From: Alphaproteobacteria bacterium
Lineage (GTDB): Bacteria > Pseudomonadota > Alphaproteobacteria > Sphingomonadales > JAKSBY01
Length of the DNA: 64,000 nucleotides
Assembly: GCA_021774625.1 (NCBI GenBank)
Contig: JAJFIV010000027.1
Span: 146,566-210,565, forward strand
Direction: 5' to 3'
The first letter of the stretch is position 1, and each line of letters opens with the position of its first letter. Position numbers and translations under genes: made by a program. The notes beneath the pieces are model-generated. The model worked only from the letters and a program-made list of their open reading frames with translations, ran no database searches and was not told the origin of the DNA. Below, in pieces: positions 1-12,788 of the stretch.

Positions 1-1208
1 CACACGGGCTCCTTTTGAAAATATTCACTGATTCGCTTTGCCAGCGCTCTGGCGACACCCTCCTTTGTATCCTCCGGCCAGGATTCTATTCCTTTGTCCG
101 TGATCAGATGAACACTGTTGCGCGCGCCGCCCATGGTTTCCGTGCCGGGGGACACATCATTGGCAACGATCCAGTCGCAGCCTTTTTTACCGCGTTTTTT
201 CTGGCCGTTTTTTACTATATTTTCCGTCTCTGCCGCAAACCCGATCACCAGGCCCGGGCGCATTTTTCCGGATTTTGACAGCGTTTGCAGAATATCCGGG
301 TTGGTTGTCAGCTTTAATGCGGGCGGGTTCTTGCCGTTTTTTTTGATTTTGTGTTCCACTGCTTTTTCCGCCCGCCAGTCAGCTACGGCGGCCACACAGA
401 CGGCGATATCTGCCGGCAGTTCCGCCATGCTTGATTCCAGCATCTGATCGGCGCTTTCCACATTAATCCTGTGGACATTGAAAGGGACCGCAAGACTTGT
501 CGGGCCGGATATCAGCGCCACTTCCGCGCCCGTCGCCGCCAGGGCCGCGGCAATGGCATAGCCCTGCTTGCCCGAGGACCGGTTGGCGATATAACGCACG
601 GGATCAATAGCCTCATAAGTCGGGCCGGCCGTAACCAGCGCCTTTTTGCCTGTTAACATCCCCGGCCGGTCAAAAAAAAACTGAGCCGCCTTCACAATAT
701 CGGCAACATCCGCCAGCCGCCCCTGCCCCACTTCACCGCAGGCGAGATCGCCGGCAGCCGGGGCGACGACCTGGATACCGTCTTTGCGCAGAACGTTCAT
801 ATTCCGTTTGGTAGCCGGATGGTTCCACATTTCCACATTCATCGACGGGCAGATCATCACGGGGACATTGGCCGCCAAGAGAACAGTGGTGGCCAGATCG
901 CCGGCAAGACCGGCGGCCATCTTCGCCATCAGATCGGCGGTGGCCGGGGCGACGAGAATGAGATCGGACTCGCGGGACAAGCGGATATGCCCCATCTCGG
1001 CTTCATCGGTCAGGGAAAAAAGATCGCTATAGGTTTTCTCGCCCGTCAGGCTTGAGACGGAAAGCGGTGTAATGAATTCAGCCCCGCCGGCGGTGAGGAG
1101 GGCCTGAACCTTCGCCCCCTGTTCCCTGAGGCGGCGGATCAGATCAAGGCTTTTATAGGCGGCTATGCCGCCGCCAATGATCAACAATATGCGTTTATTC
1201 TGTATCAT
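1..1208 (-). CDS. coaBC: CoaBC, phosphopantothenoylcysteine synthetase/decarboxylase (3' end at window edge)
   Basis: Bifunctional cytosolic enzyme of coenzyme A synthesis: it joins 4'-phosphopantothenate to cysteine (CTP-dependent CoaB) and decarboxylates the product (FMN-dependent CoaC). Translating the minus strand from ATG at 1208 gives an open frame to the window edge. The N-terminal flavoprotein half has IIGGGIAAYKSLDLIRRL, a conserved His in EMGHIRLS, the substrate flap PSMNVEMW and the catalytic-Cys segment LACGEVGQGRLAD. The C-terminal CoaB half has TAGPTYEAIDPVRYI followed by NRSSGKQG, and later VANDVS. About 402 codons are visible, which is the normal full length; the last two visible bases are TG, so the stop may be right at the edge. 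It lies 36 bp downstream of ubiB on the same strand and may be cotranscribed with it. Confidence 0.95.
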   Translation of the reverse strand, partial: MIQNKRILLIIGGGIAAYKSLDLIRRLREQGAKVQALLTAGGAEFITPLSVSSLTGEKTYSDLFSLTDEAEMGHIRLSRESDLILVAPATADLMAKMAAGLAGDLATTVLLAANVPVMICPSMNVEMWNHPATKRNMNVLRKDGIQVVAPAAGDLACGEVGQGRLADVADIVKAAQFFFDRPGMLTGKKALVTAGPTYEAIDPVRYIANRSSGKQGYAIAAALAATGAEVALISGPTSLAVPFNVHRINVESADQMLESSMAELPADIAVCVAAVADWRAEKAVEHKIKKNGKNPPALKLTTNPDILQTLSKSGKMRPGLVIGFAAETENIVKNGQKKRGKKGCDWIVANDVSPGTETMGGARNSVHLITDKGIESWPEDTKEGVARALAKRISEYFQKEPV

Positions 1209-1244
1209 GAGCAGACTTTAGGCGGGCTTTATAAAAAGCGCAAA

Positions 1245-2792
1245 TCATCCCGTGAGCCAGACCGTAAGCAGGACAGCGATCAGCGCACCGGAAAGGAAAG
1301 AAGCAATAAGTGTGGCCCTGCTCGTTTGGGCGGGCACATTATCTGGTTGCTCTTTTTGTTTTTCGGGGTCGAATTCGGTTAGAATCTGCTCCGCCTTTTC
1401 GGCAAGTTCCGGCAGCAACCCGGCAAACCGGATCACGTTATGAATCGAATCAGCCAGTTTCGCCTCCGGCCCGAGTTCTTCCCGTATCCAGCTTTCGATC
1501 ACCGGCCGCGACAGCTCCCACATATTGGCCCCGGGATCAAGCTGCAAGGCGAGGCCTTCCGCCATCACCATAGTGCGCTGCAGGATCAGCAGATGGGGCT
1601 GGGTCTGCATGGAAAAAGTCTCGGTCGTGGCTAAAAGCTGGGCAAATAGCCGGCCGAAGGAAATTTCATTGGCCGGGCGGCCCAAAATAGGCTCGCCAAT
1701 GGACCGCAGCGCCTGGGCAAACCGGTAAACGGACTGATCTTTCGGGATATAGCCCACTTCAAAGTGAATTTCCGCCACCCGGTGATAGTCGCGCTCCAGA
1801 AAGCCCCACAGGGTTTCCGCCAGAAAATGCCGGGTTTTGCGGTCCAGCCTTCCCATAATGCCGAAATCGATGGCCGCCAGCGTGCCGTCTTCCTCGATAA
1901 TCAGGTTGCCCTGATGAAGATCGGCATGAAAAAAACCGTCGCGCATGGCCTGCAAAAGAAAGACCCGGATGATGGTCGCGGCAAGCCCGGCTTTGCCATA
2001 GGGGATGGCCTCAAAAGCCTTGCGGCCGGAAAGGCGGATGCCACGGACGCGCTCAATGGTCAGCACCCGCCTGGATGTGCGCTGCCAGTCGATGGCGGGA
2101 ATGCGGTAGCCCCGCTCGCCCATCATGTTTTCCTGTAATTCCGAAGCGGCGGCGGCTTCGAGACGGAGGTCCATTTCCGCCCGCACCGATTCGGCCAACG
2201 TGCGGACCATGGCAACGGGCCTGAGGCGGCGCATGGCGGGGCGTCGGCGCTCGGCCAGCCGGGCCAGCCACAGAAAGGTGTCGAGATCCCTGGCGAAGGC
2301 TTTTTCCACATCAGGCCTTAAGACTTTGACGGCGACATCCCGGCCGTCCCGTGTCGTCGCCCAGTGAACCTGGGCAATGGAGGCGGCGGCGACGGGGTCA
2401 TCGTCAAAAGCCGCAAACAGATCGTCAATGGAGGTGTTGAATTCCTGTTCGATGGTGGCGCGGGCTTTTTCAGTGGGAAAGGGCGGCAGGCGATCCTGCA
2501 GACTGGTTAAATCCTCCGCGATTTCCAGGCCGACAAGATCGGGCCGCGTCGCCAGCGTCTGGCCGAGTTTGATATAGGCGGGGCCCAAATCCTTAAGCGC
2601 CCGGGCCAGCCGCTCTCCGGCGCTACCATTGGATTTTTTGCTGAAAAGCGCCGTCAGCCGCGCCAGGACAAGAATGAACCGGATGATAAAAGGTGGATTT
2701 TCTATCTGTTCCAGCGGATGCCAGGCGCGGTGCCGCGCCAAAGTCCGGAAGACGGATATCAGCCGCAGGATATGATGGACCGAAGCGAACAT
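1245..2792 (-). CDS. ubiB: UbiB, ubiquinone biosynthesis protein kinase-like ATPase
   Basis: Atypical ABC1/ADCK-family kinase-like protein of the inner membrane, needed for ubiquinone synthesis. The 515-residue product is of normal length. It shows the family KxGQ motif (AYIKLGQTLATRPDLV), the alanine-rich nucleotide loop (AAASIAQVHWA) followed by DVAVKVLRP, the catalytic-loop equivalent HADLHQGNLII and the metal-binding AIDFGIMGR. The last 25 residues are strongly hydrophobic and fit a C-terminal membrane anchor. The ATG lies 3 bp after the ubiE stop, so the two are almost certainly cotranslated. Its biochemical role in vivo is regulatory or extractive rather than firmly catalytic; that is family knowledge. 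Confidence 0.95.
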   Translation of the reverse strand: MFASVHHILRLISVFRTLARHRAWHPLEQIENPPFIIRFILVLARLTALFSKKSNGSAGERLARALKDLGPAYIKLGQTLATRPDLVGLEIAEDLTSLQDRLPPFPTEKARATIEQEFNTSIDDLFAAFDDDPVAAASIAQVHWATTRDGRDVAVKVLRPDVEKAFARDLDTFLWLARLAERRRPAMRRLRPVAMVRTLAESVRAEMDLRLEAAAASELQENMMGERGYRIPAIDWQRTSRRVLTIERVRGIRLSGRKAFEAIPYGKAGLAATIIRVFLLQAMRDGFFHADLHQGNLIIEEDGTLAAIDFGIMGRLDRKTRHFLAETLWGFLERDYHRVAEIHFEVGYIPKDQSVYRFAQALRSIGEPILGRPANEISFGRLFAQLLATTETFSMQTQPHLLILQRTMVMAEGLALQLDPGANMWELSRPVIESWIREELGPEAKLADSIHNVIRFAGLLPELAEKAEQILTEFDPEKQKEQPDNVPAQTSRATLIASFLSGALIAVLLTVWLTG

Positions 2793-2795
2793 CCG

Positions 2796-3581
2796 TTAAA
2801 TCCGCCAGCCCGCATGCAACGCGACAATGCCGCCGGACAGGTTGCGGCAAGTGACCCGCTCGAACCCCGCTTCGCGAATCATAGCGGTAAAGTGCGCCTG
2901 ATCGGGAAAACGGCGAATGCTTTCGACAAGATACTGATACGACTCGCGGTCTTTGGTGATCCATTGCCCAAGGGCCGGTATCAGACGAAAGGAATAGGCT
3001 TCATAGAGCCGGTCGAACCCCGGAATGGCGAGGTGAGAGAATTCCAGACACAGAAACCGGCCACCGGGTTTCAAAACCCGGAAGGCTTCGCTCAGCACCC
3101 GGTCAATATGGGTGACATTGCGGATGCCGAAAGCGATGGTATAGGCATCCACACTGCGCGACGGCAGCGGCAGGCTTTCCGCATCGGCGCACAGCCAGTC
3201 AATCTTGTCCGCGCAGCCCTTTTTGGCGGCGCGTTTTTTCCCGACCTGCAGCATTTCCCGGTTAATATCGCAGACGGTGATATCCGCCTTCTTCCCTTTA
3301 AGGGCCGCCAGCGTGCGAAAAGCGATATCCCCGGTGCCGCCGGCAACGTCCAGATGCGCCATTTCCGGAAAGGGCCGCAACTGATCGATCAGGGATGTTT
3401 TCCAAAGCCGGTGCAACCCGCCGCTCATCACATCGTTCATCAGATCATAGCGGTTTGCGACCGAATCGAAGACGGAACGGACAAGACCGGATTTATCCCC
3501 CGCGGCCACCGTCTGAAAGCCGAAATGAGTTTCTTCGGTCCTCGCTGCCGTTTTCGCTGCTTGTGGCGTTTTGCCGGTCAT
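2796..3581 (-). CDS. ubiE: UbiE, demethylmenaquinol/2-methoxy-6-polyprenyl-benzoquinol C-methyltransferase
   Basis: SAM-dependent C-methyltransferase of ubiquinone synthesis, 261 residues. The class I fold is clear: motif I LDVAGGTGDIAF, the acidic residue after CDIN, AFGIRNVTHIDRVL, and the post-motif LKPGGRFLCLEFS. FDSVANRYDLMNDVMS near residue 50 is a family signature. The frame stays open upstream to 4502, but that extension is the antisense of mutM, so I start at ATG 3581, which gives the usual length. It is divergent from mutM with 72 bp between start codons, and is first in the ubiE-ubiB-coaBC run. Confidence 0.95.
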   Translation of the reverse strand: MTGKTPQAAKTAARTEETHFGFQTVAAGDKSGLVRSVFDSVANRYDLMNDVMSGGLHRLWKTSLIDQLRPFPEMAHLDVAGGTGDIAFRTLAALKGKKADITVCDINREMLQVGKKRAAKKGCADKIDWLCADAESLPLPSRSVDAYTIAFGIRNVTHIDRVLSEAFRVLKPGGRFLCLEFSHLAIPGFDRLYEAYSFRLIPALGQWITKDRESYQYLVESIRRFPDQAHFTAMIREAGFERVTCRNLSGGIVALHAGWRI

Positions 3582-3653
3582 CCTATGGTCCCTTTTGATT
3601 CGGTGCGACCATAGCCCAGCGGTCTGGGCTGCGCCAGCGCAGATAGGTGATTT

Positions 3654-4487
3654 ATGCCGGAACTTCCCGAAGTCGAAACGGTGCGTCAGGGTCTTATCCC
3701 CGTGCTTGAGGGACGAAGGCTTGTCCAGGTTACGGCAAGAAGGCCCGATCTGCGCCGGCCCCTGCCGCCGGACTTTTCCGCCAGGCTGGAAGGCGAGCGA
3801 ATCATCCGGGTGGGTCGCCGCGCAAAATACCTGCTGGTTGAGACGGAAAGCGGGCCGGTCCTGATTGTTCATCTCGGTATGTCGGGCCGGATGGTGCTGG
3901 GCAGTGGAGAGGACCGGCGCCCTTTCGGCAAGCATGATCATGTTATTTTTATAACCGACAAAGGCGCCCGGATTGTTTTCAACGATCCCAGACGATTCGG
4001 TTTGATGACATTCGCGGAAAAGGATCAGCTTGGGGCGCACCCTTTGCTCTCGGGCATCGGACCGGAACCTCTCGGCAATGAATTTCATCTGGACCATCTG
4101 CAGAAAGGGCTGAAGCGGCGAAAGACCAATATGAAAGCTGCGCTGCTTGACCAGAAACTGGTGGCCGGGCTTGGTAATATCTATGTCGCCGAAGCCCTGT
4201 TCCGTGCCGGGATCGATCCACAAAGGAAGACGCAGAAAATTTCGCGCAAGCAATTGGAACGGCTGGTTTTTTCGATCCAAAATGTGCTGCGGGATGCCAT
4301 TGCGGCCGGCGGTTCGAGCCTCAGGGATTACGCGCATATTGACGGCGAACTGGGCTATTTTCAGCATTGCTTTCAAGTCTATGCCCGGGAGAATCGGCCC
4401 TGCATGAAAGCGGGCTGCAAGGGCACGATAAAGCGAATTATCCAGTCCGGCCGGTCCAGCTTCTATTGCCCGGTCTGCCAGCGTTAA
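3654..4487 (+). CDS. mutM: MutM/Fpg, formamidopyrimidine-DNA glycosylase
   Basis: Base-excision repair glycosylase/AP lyase that removes 8-oxoguanine and formamidopyrimidines. The 277-residue product starts MPELPEVETVR, giving the catalytic Pro2 and Glu3 after Met removal, and has the beta-hairpin lysine in GRRAKYLLVE. The helix-two-turn-helix region has ALLDQKLVAGLGNIYVAE. The C-terminal zinc finger is complete (CMKAGC ... YCPVCQR), and the C-x4-C spacing of the first pair is usual in alphaproteobacteria. The length is typical. It is head-to-head with ubiE and upstream of the enoyl-CoA hydratase and rpsT, an order common in this class. Confidence 0.97.
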   Translation: MPELPEVETVRQGLIPVLEGRRLVQVTARRPDLRRPLPPDFSARLEGERIIRVGRRAKYLLVETESGPVLIVHLGMSGRMVLGSGEDRRPFGKHDHVIFITDKGARIVFNDPRRFGLMTFAEKDQLGAHPLLSGIGPEPLGNEFHLDHLQKGLKRRKTNMKAALLDQKLVAGLGNIYVAEALFRAGIDPQRKTQKISRKQLERLVFSIQNVLRDAIAAGGSSLRDYAHIDGELGYFQHCFQVYARENRPCMKAGCKGTIKRIIQSGRSSFYCPVCQR

Positions 4488-4577
4488 CCATTGTTTGAAC
4501 ATGAAAGGCTTTGCAAATGCCCCGTGAGAGGATAGTTAGGAACACTTCGATTCTGGGCAGCCGATGGAGAGAATGCC

Positions 4578-5354
4578 ATGTCCTATGAGACAATTTTGCT
4601 GGATAAAAAGGGTGCGGTGGGTCTTGTCACCCTGAACCGCCCTGAAGCGCTGAATGCGCTTTGCAACCAGTTGATGGATGAACTGACGGCGGGACTGCGT
4701 GAATTAGAGGCGGATGACGAGATCGGCGCCATCGTTTTGACAGGCAGCGACAAAGCCTTTGCAGCAGGCGCCGATATCAAGGAAATTGCCGGTAAAGACT
4801 ATATGGATGTCTTTTTCGAGGAATTTATTACCGCCAATTGGGAAGAGCCGACCCGCTGCCGCAAACCGATTATTGCGGCTGTTGCCGGCTATGCCCTGGG
4901 CGGCGGCTGCGAGCTGGCGATGATGTGCGATTTTATCCTGTGCGCAAAAAACGCCAAATTCGGCCAGCCGGAAATCAAACTGGGGGTCATACCGGGCTCC
5001 GGCGGGACTCAGCGCCTGACCCGTTTTATCGGCAAGTCAAAGGCCATGGACATGATCCTCACCGGCCGCATGATGGATGCCGAAGAGGCGGAGCGTTCAG
5101 GCCTGATCAGCCGTATTTTCCCGACCGAAGATCTGGTCGAAGAGGCTCTGAAAATTGCCGAAACCATCGCGGACCTGTCCCGCCCCGCCGTGCTGATCGC
5201 CAAGGACGCCGTCAACCGGGCCTATGAGACCACGCTTGCCGAAGGCGTTCTCTTTGAACGCCGGGTGTTCCACTCGCTTTTCGCGACCGAAGACCAAACC
5301 GAAGGCATGGCGGCTTTTGTCGAGAAACGCAGCCCCAATTTCAAAAACAAATAA
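4578..5354 (+). CDS. Enoyl-CoA hydratase (crotonase family)
   Basis: A 258-residue crotonase-fold enzyme, probably the short-chain enoyl-CoA hydratase of beta-oxidation. The oxyanion-hole segment [12 protein letters not shown] is present. Both catalytic glutamates are in the expected places: [11 protein letters not shown] and [17 protein letters not shown]. The C-terminal [11 protein letters not shown] matches the family end. A purine-rich ribosome site (GGAGAGAA) lies just before the ATG. Specific chain length cannot be read from sequence. It sits between mutM and rpsT, a position conserved in many alphaproteobacteria without an obvious functional link. Confidence 0.93.
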   Translation: MSYETILLDKKGAVGLVTLNRPEALNALCNQLMDELTAGLRELEADDEIGAIVLTGSDKAFAAGADIKEIAGKDYMDVFFEEFITANWEEPTRCRKPIIAAVAGYALGGGCELAMMCDFILCAKNAKFGQPEIKLGVIPGSGGTQRLTRFIGKSKAMDMILTGRMMDAEEAERSGLISRIFPTEDLVEEALKIAETIADLSRPAVLIAKDAVNRAYETTLAEGVLFERRVFHSLFATEDQTEGMAAFVEKRSPNFKNK

Positions 5355-5461
5355 TGTGAAATCACGGTTGACCCGGCGGGTTTCGGGCGTTATACACCGC
5401 CACCGGTAATTTGAGCGGCACCGATCCGTTCTCGGATGATGCTGTCAAAAAAGGATTTAAA

Positions 5462-5728
5462 ATGGCCAATTCGCCGCAAGCAAGAAAACGTATCCGCCGG
5501 AATGCGCGCCGGACAGAAATTAACGGTGCCCGCACCAGCCGTATCCGCACCTATATACGCAAGGTGGAAGAAGCAATTGAAACCGGCGACGCCAAAGCCG
5601 CCCGGTCAGCCTTGAGTGCAGCGGAGCCGGAAATCATGCGCGGCGCCGCCAAGGGCATCCTGCATAAAAATACCGCAGCGCGAAAAGTTTCCCGTTTGCA
5701 AAGACAGGTGAATTCGCTCGCGTCCTGA
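5462..5728 (+). CDS. rpsT: 30S ribosomal protein S20
   Basis: Small-subunit 16S rRNA-binding protein, 88 residues, very basic. The start [14 protein letters not shown] and the C-terminal helix region [20 protein letters not shown] are diagnostic. I start at ATG 5462 rather than an in-frame ATG at 5411: family members start MANS, and the extra 17 residues resemble nothing in the family. It is transcribed toward dnaA but separated from it by 516 bp. Confidence 0.97.
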   Translation: MANSPQARKRIRRNARRTEINGARTSRIRTYIRKVEEAIETGDAKAARSALSAAEPEIMRGAAKGILHKNTAARKVSRLQRQVNSLAS

Positions 5729-5790
5729 CGCGTTTTTCCCGAGTCGCAGCCGATCCGGCTGTGCCCCCTATCCGCTCTTCCTGATAAAGA

Positions 5791-5817
5791 ACGGCTCCGG
5801 TTCGCCGTGAATTTTTT
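5791..5817 (+). terminator. Candidate rpsT rho-independent terminator
   Basis: ACGGC (5791-5795) pairs with GCCGT (5804-5808) over an 8-nt loop, followed after two bases by a run of six T (5812-5817). The stem is short, so this is only a moderate candidate. Its position, 63 bp after the rpsT stop, fits. Confidence 0.4.
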
Positions 5818-5924
5818 ATTGCCGGTTTTTCCCGCTTCCCGCGGCCCGGGAATCCAGATTTTGTGGCTGATGTTCGGTCAAGCCCCAAGATGAAAATATA
5901 TTTCGGATTCCCTGTTTCTTTTTA

Positions 5925-5953
5925 TTGTCATAAACCGATCCACACGGTATTTT
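5925..5953 (+). promoter_or_regulatory. Candidate sigma-70 type promoter upstream of dnaA
   Basis: TTGTCA (5925-5930) and TATTTT (5948-5953) are separated by exactly 17 bp. The spacer contains CGATCCACA, a 7-of-9 match to the DnaA box, so DnaA autoregulation is conceivable. If used, it gives a leader of about 285 nt before dnaA. Inferred from consensus only. Confidence 0.35.
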
Positions 5954-6055
5954 CATCGGATCGACGGAATGATCTGCGATCATAATAATAAACTGAAAAT
6001 AACTATAAAATAATATTTGCTGATATGGCTTGATTTATTGGAGATTTCTCTGTCG

Positions 6056-6075
6056 TTACTTACATTTTTAAGTAA
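6056..6075. repeat. Inverted repeat in the dnaA leader
   Basis: TTACTTA (6056-6062) and TAAGTAA (6069-6075) are perfect 7-bp inverted arms around CATTTT. The repeat sits at the end of the AT-rich stretch, before the GC-rich block. It may be an operator half-site pair; no regulator can be named. Confidence 0.35.
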
Positions 6076-6105
6076 AGAGTAAATCCGTCATCCCGGTAGG
6101 TCGGG

Positions 6106-6138
6106 GCCCGCGCGCGCAGAGGGGTACGCGGCGCGGGC
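6106..6138 (+). promoter_or_regulatory. GC-rich hairpin in the dnaA leader
   Basis: GCCCGCGC (6106-6113) and GCGCGGGC (6131-6138) form a perfect 8-bp GC-only stem with a 17-nt loop, about 106 nt before the dnaA ATG. No T run follows, so it is not a standard terminator. It could shape the dnaA leader RNA. Confidence 0.35.
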
Positions 6139-6244
6139 ATCATAAAGAAAGAGATAAACTTGCGGGGCGGTATTTGGCGCCTCCCTCAAAGCTGCTTTCT
6201 TTGTCTGGCGGGAAATAAAAATAACAAAAAATGGGCTGAATAAA

Positions 6245-7702
6245 ATGGCGTCTTTGCAGGAAGGAAACGGGAAAGGACAGGGCAATGAAAAAGCCCCGGA
6301 CGGTTTGAACAGGGATAAGGCGGATGGGGATCATATTTCTGAGCATCACTGGCTAAGCGTCAAGGACAAGCTGCGGGCCGAACTGGGCAGTCAGGCGTTT
6401 GAAACCTGGCTCAAGGGGCTCGATTTTCACGGTATTGACGGCAATATTGTCTCCCTTGCCGCAAAAACCCCCTTCATCCGCGACTGGGTGCGCCGCCATT
6501 ACGCGGATCGCATCCGGGATTTCTGGCGGCAGGATAATCCCAATATCGCCGCCGCCGAAATTCACGTTGCAAAATCAAATCCGGCGCCAGCGGCCGGGGC
6601 GCAGGCGGCAGGTGACAAGCGGGGTCGCCGGGCGGCGCAGGGCGGATCATCGGCAAAGCCTCATATGACCGACAGTTTCGGCAATATACTGGACCCCCGT
6701 TACCATTTCGACAGCTTTATCGTCGGAAAATCCAACGAGCTGGCCCACGCGGCGGCACAAAGGCTGGCCGAAGGATCGTCCGTGCCGTTCAATCCGCTGT
6801 TTCTGCATGGCGGCGTCGGACTGGGAAAAACCCATCTGATGCATGCCATCGCCAACGAGACGCTGATCCGGCACCCCAAACGGAAAGTACTCTATCTTTC
6901 AGCCGAACGCTTCATGTTCCAGTTCATCAGCGCGCTGCGGCACAAGGATACGGTTGCCTTCAAGCAACAGTTCCGTTCGGTCGATCTGCTGATGATCGAC
7001 GATGTGCAGTTCATCGCCCATAAAAATTCAACCCAGGAGGAGTTTTTCCATACCTTTAATGCCCTGATTGACAACCGCCGTCAGGTGGTGATTTCGGCCG
7101 ACCGTTCGCCGACGGATTTGCAGGGGATTGAGGAACGGATCATCTCGCGTCTTGGCTGGGGCCTGGTTGCAGATATTCACCCCACCGATTACGAGCTGCG
7201 GCTGGGTATTTTACAGTCAAAGGCGGAACAGGTCAGTGAAATCGAGATTCCCTGCGACGTTCTGGAATTTCTGGCCCGTAAGATCACCTCCAATATCCGG
7301 GAACTGGAAGGGGCGATGAACCGGGTCGTCGCCTATGCGACCCTGGTCGGACGTCCGGTCTCGCTGGAAGTGACCAGGGACGTTTTGCGGGATCTGTTGC
7401 GGGCCAATGACCGGCGTGTCAGCATCGACCAGATTCAGCGTCAGGTCGCCGATTATTACAATATCCGGCTGGCCGATCTGCTGTCAGCGCGACGCACCCG
7501 GCAGATTGCCCGGCCGCGGCAGATTGCCATGTATCTGGCAAAGCAGATGACCCCGCGTTCCCTGCCGGAGATCGGCCGGAAATTCGGCGGGCGGGACCAC
7601 ACCACGGTGATGCATGCCGTGCGGAAAGTTGACGATCTGCGGCAATCCGATCATGCGATTGATGACGATCTCAACCGGCTGAGCCGGCTTTTGGAAAGCT
7701 GA
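6245..7702 (+). CDS. dnaA: Chromosomal replication initiator DnaA
   Basis: AAA+ initiator that binds DnaA boxes and opens the origin, 485 residues. Domain I is at about 36-100 ([21 protein letters not shown] region), followed by a variable linker. Domain III has Walker [14 protein letters not shown], Walker [10 protein letters not shown] and sensor/arginine residues around [12 protein letters not shown]. Domain IV ends with the DNA-binding signature [15 protein letters not shown]. The N-terminal extension of about 35 residues is polar and low-complexity, so the exact start is somewhat uncertain. It leads the dnaA-dnaN-recF-gyrB series. Confidence 0.97.
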   Translation: MASLQEGNGKGQGNEKAPDGLNRDKADGDHISEHHWLSVKDKLRAELGSQAFETWLKGLDFHGIDGNIVSLAAKTPFIRDWVRRHYADRIRDFWRQDNPNIAAAEIHVAKSNPAPAAGAQAAGDKRGRRAAQGGSSAKPHMTDSFGNILDPRYHFDSFIVGKSNELAHAAAQRLAEGSSVPFNPLFLHGGVGLGKTHLMHAIANETLIRHPKRKVLYLSAERFMFQFISALRHKDTVAFKQQFRSVDLLMIDDVQFIAHKNSTQEEFFHTFNALIDNRRQVVISADRSPTDLQGIEERIISRLGWGLVADIHPTDYELRLGILQSKAEQVSEIEIPCDVLEFLARKITSNIRELEGAMNRVVAYATLVGRPVSLEVTRDVLRDLLRANDRRVSIDQIQRQVADYYNIRLADLLSARRTRQIARPRQIAMYLAKQMTPRSLPEIGRKFGGRDHTTVMHAVRKVDDLRQSDHAIDDDLNRLSRLLES

Positions 7703-7920
7703 TCTTTGCCCGCGGATGCGACTCGGCGGAATCTCTTTGATTATGGCCGCTGAAAATATGAAAAAAAGTGCGCAAAATGTGAAGATTTTGCTAGGGCGAA
7801 CGCCAAGTTTGGCCTATCTTGCACCAAGCGGATTTCCGGGGCGGAAAGACAGCGGAAGAACGTGGTTTTTTCGGTCCTGAAATCGCCACCTTTTGGGATG
7901 AAACAAAATAGCTCGGGCTT

Positions 7921-9033
7921 ATGAAACTTACCATTGAAAGAAGCGCCTTCCTCAAATCACTGGGTCATGTGCAAAGCGTCGTGGAGCGCCGTAACACCAT
8001 ACCCATTCTGTCCAATGTCCTGATCGAAGCCGGCGGCGGAAAAGTTGCCCTGACGGCAACGGATCTGGACCTTGCCATTATTGAAAATGCCGATGCCTCC
8101 ATCGAGCGGGATGGGGCGACAACGGTGCCGGCGCACACTCTGTTCGATATTGTCAGGAAACTGCCGGAAGGATCGGAAGTCAGCCTGTCGCTGGGGGATG
8201 ATCAGAAGCTTTCGGTCACGGCCGGACGATCGCAATTTACCCTGGCGTCCCTGCCCAAAGAGGATTTTCCGGTCATGTCTGCCGGGGACCTGCCGCATAA
8301 TTTCTCCCTGCCGTCGAAAGAATTAAAGCGGCTGGTGGATAAGACCCGCTTTGCGGTCTCGACGGAAGAAAGCCGGTATTACCTGACCGGTATTTATTTT
8401 CATGTGGCCGAAGGCGGCACTCCCACTTTGCGGGCTGTGGCGACGGACAGCCACCGGCTGGCGCAGGCGGAACTGGCGGTGCCCGATGGCGCAGCCGGCA
8501 TGCCGGGAGTCATTATCCCGCGCAAGACAGTGGCGGAACTGCGCAAGCTGATCGAAGATTTTGACGGTGACATCGGTCTTTCTCTGTCGGATACAAAAAT
8601 CCGCTTTTCCTTTAATGATGCGGTGCTTACATCCAAACTGATTGATGGAACTTTCCCGGATTACCGCCGGGTCATTCCCGAAAAGAATGAGAAGATTCTT
8701 GAAATCGACTGCCACGCATTCGCGGAAGCGGTGGACCGGGTTTCCACCATTTCTTCGGACAAGACGCGGTCTGTGAAACTGGCGCTGGAAAGCGGGCGGC
8801 TTGTTCTCTCTGTAACCAGCCCGGAAAATGGCACCGCGACGGAAGAAGTGTCGGCGACCTACAGTGCCGACGCCATGGAAGTCGGCTTCAATTCCCGTTA
8901 TCTGCTTGATGTTCTGGGACAGATTGAGGGCGATAGTGTGGAAATGCGGCTGGCCGACCCCGCAGCGCCCACGGTTATTTACGACCCATCGGATGCGGGG
9001 GCGCTTTATGTTCTTATGCCGATGCGCGTTTAG
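7921..9033 (+). CDS. dnaN: DNA polymerase III beta subunit (sliding clamp)
   Basis: Ring-forming processivity clamp, 370 residues, normal length. It begins MKLTIERSAFLKSLGHVQSVVERRNTIPILSNVL, and the C-terminus YVLMPMRV is the usual hydrophobic clamp end. Three repeated clamp folds fill residues 1-120, 121-245 and 246-370. A 218-bp spacer separates it from dnaA, so it may also have its own promoter. recF follows 8 bp later. Confidence 0.98.
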   Translation: MKLTIERSAFLKSLGHVQSVVERRNTIPILSNVLIEAGGGKVALTATDLDLAIIENADASIERDGATTVPAHTLFDIVRKLPEGSEVSLSLGDDQKLSVTAGRSQFTLASLPKEDFPVMSAGDLPHNFSLPSKELKRLVDKTRFAVSTEESRYYLTGIYFHVAEGGTPTLRAVATDSHRLAQAELAVPDGAAGMPGVIIPRKTVAELRKLIEDFDGDIGLSLSDTKIRFSFNDAVLTSKLIDGTFPDYRRVIPEKNEKILEIDCHAFAEAVDRVSTISSDKTRSVKLALESGRLVLSVTSPENGTATEEVSATYSADAMEVGFNSRYLLDVLGQIEGDSVEMRLADPAAPTVIYDPSDAGALYVLMPMRV

Positions 9034-9041
9034 CGCATTTC

Positions 9042-12763
<3,722 letters not shown>

Positions 12764-12788
12764 CCACTGGGCGAACGGCAGTGCCGGT

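Larger units (their letters stand above)
5729..6244. other. 516-bp AT-rich non-coding region between rpsT and dnaA
   Basis: No convincing gene is present on either strand. From the rpsT side it holds a 6-bp hairpin (5747-5761), a candidate terminator (5791-5817), a strongly AT-rich stretch (about 5890-6080) with a candidate promoter and an inverted repeat (6056-6075), then an abrupt GC-rich segment with a long hairpin (6106-6138) close to dnaA. No perfect TTATCCACA DnaA box was found by eye; the nearest is CGATCCACA at about 5937-5945 (7 of 9). It could be the dnaA control region or part of the origin, but nothing proves an origin here. Confidence 0.5.

Noticed and set aside
3582..4502. N-terminal extension of ubiE
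   Set aside because: The open frame continues but lies entirely opposite mutM and has no methyltransferase similarity; ATG 3581 gives the normal length.
5729..6244. Confident replication origin
   Set aside because: AT-rich with inverted repeats, but no perfect DnaA box or repeated box cluster was found; origin status would need GC skew of the full chromosome.
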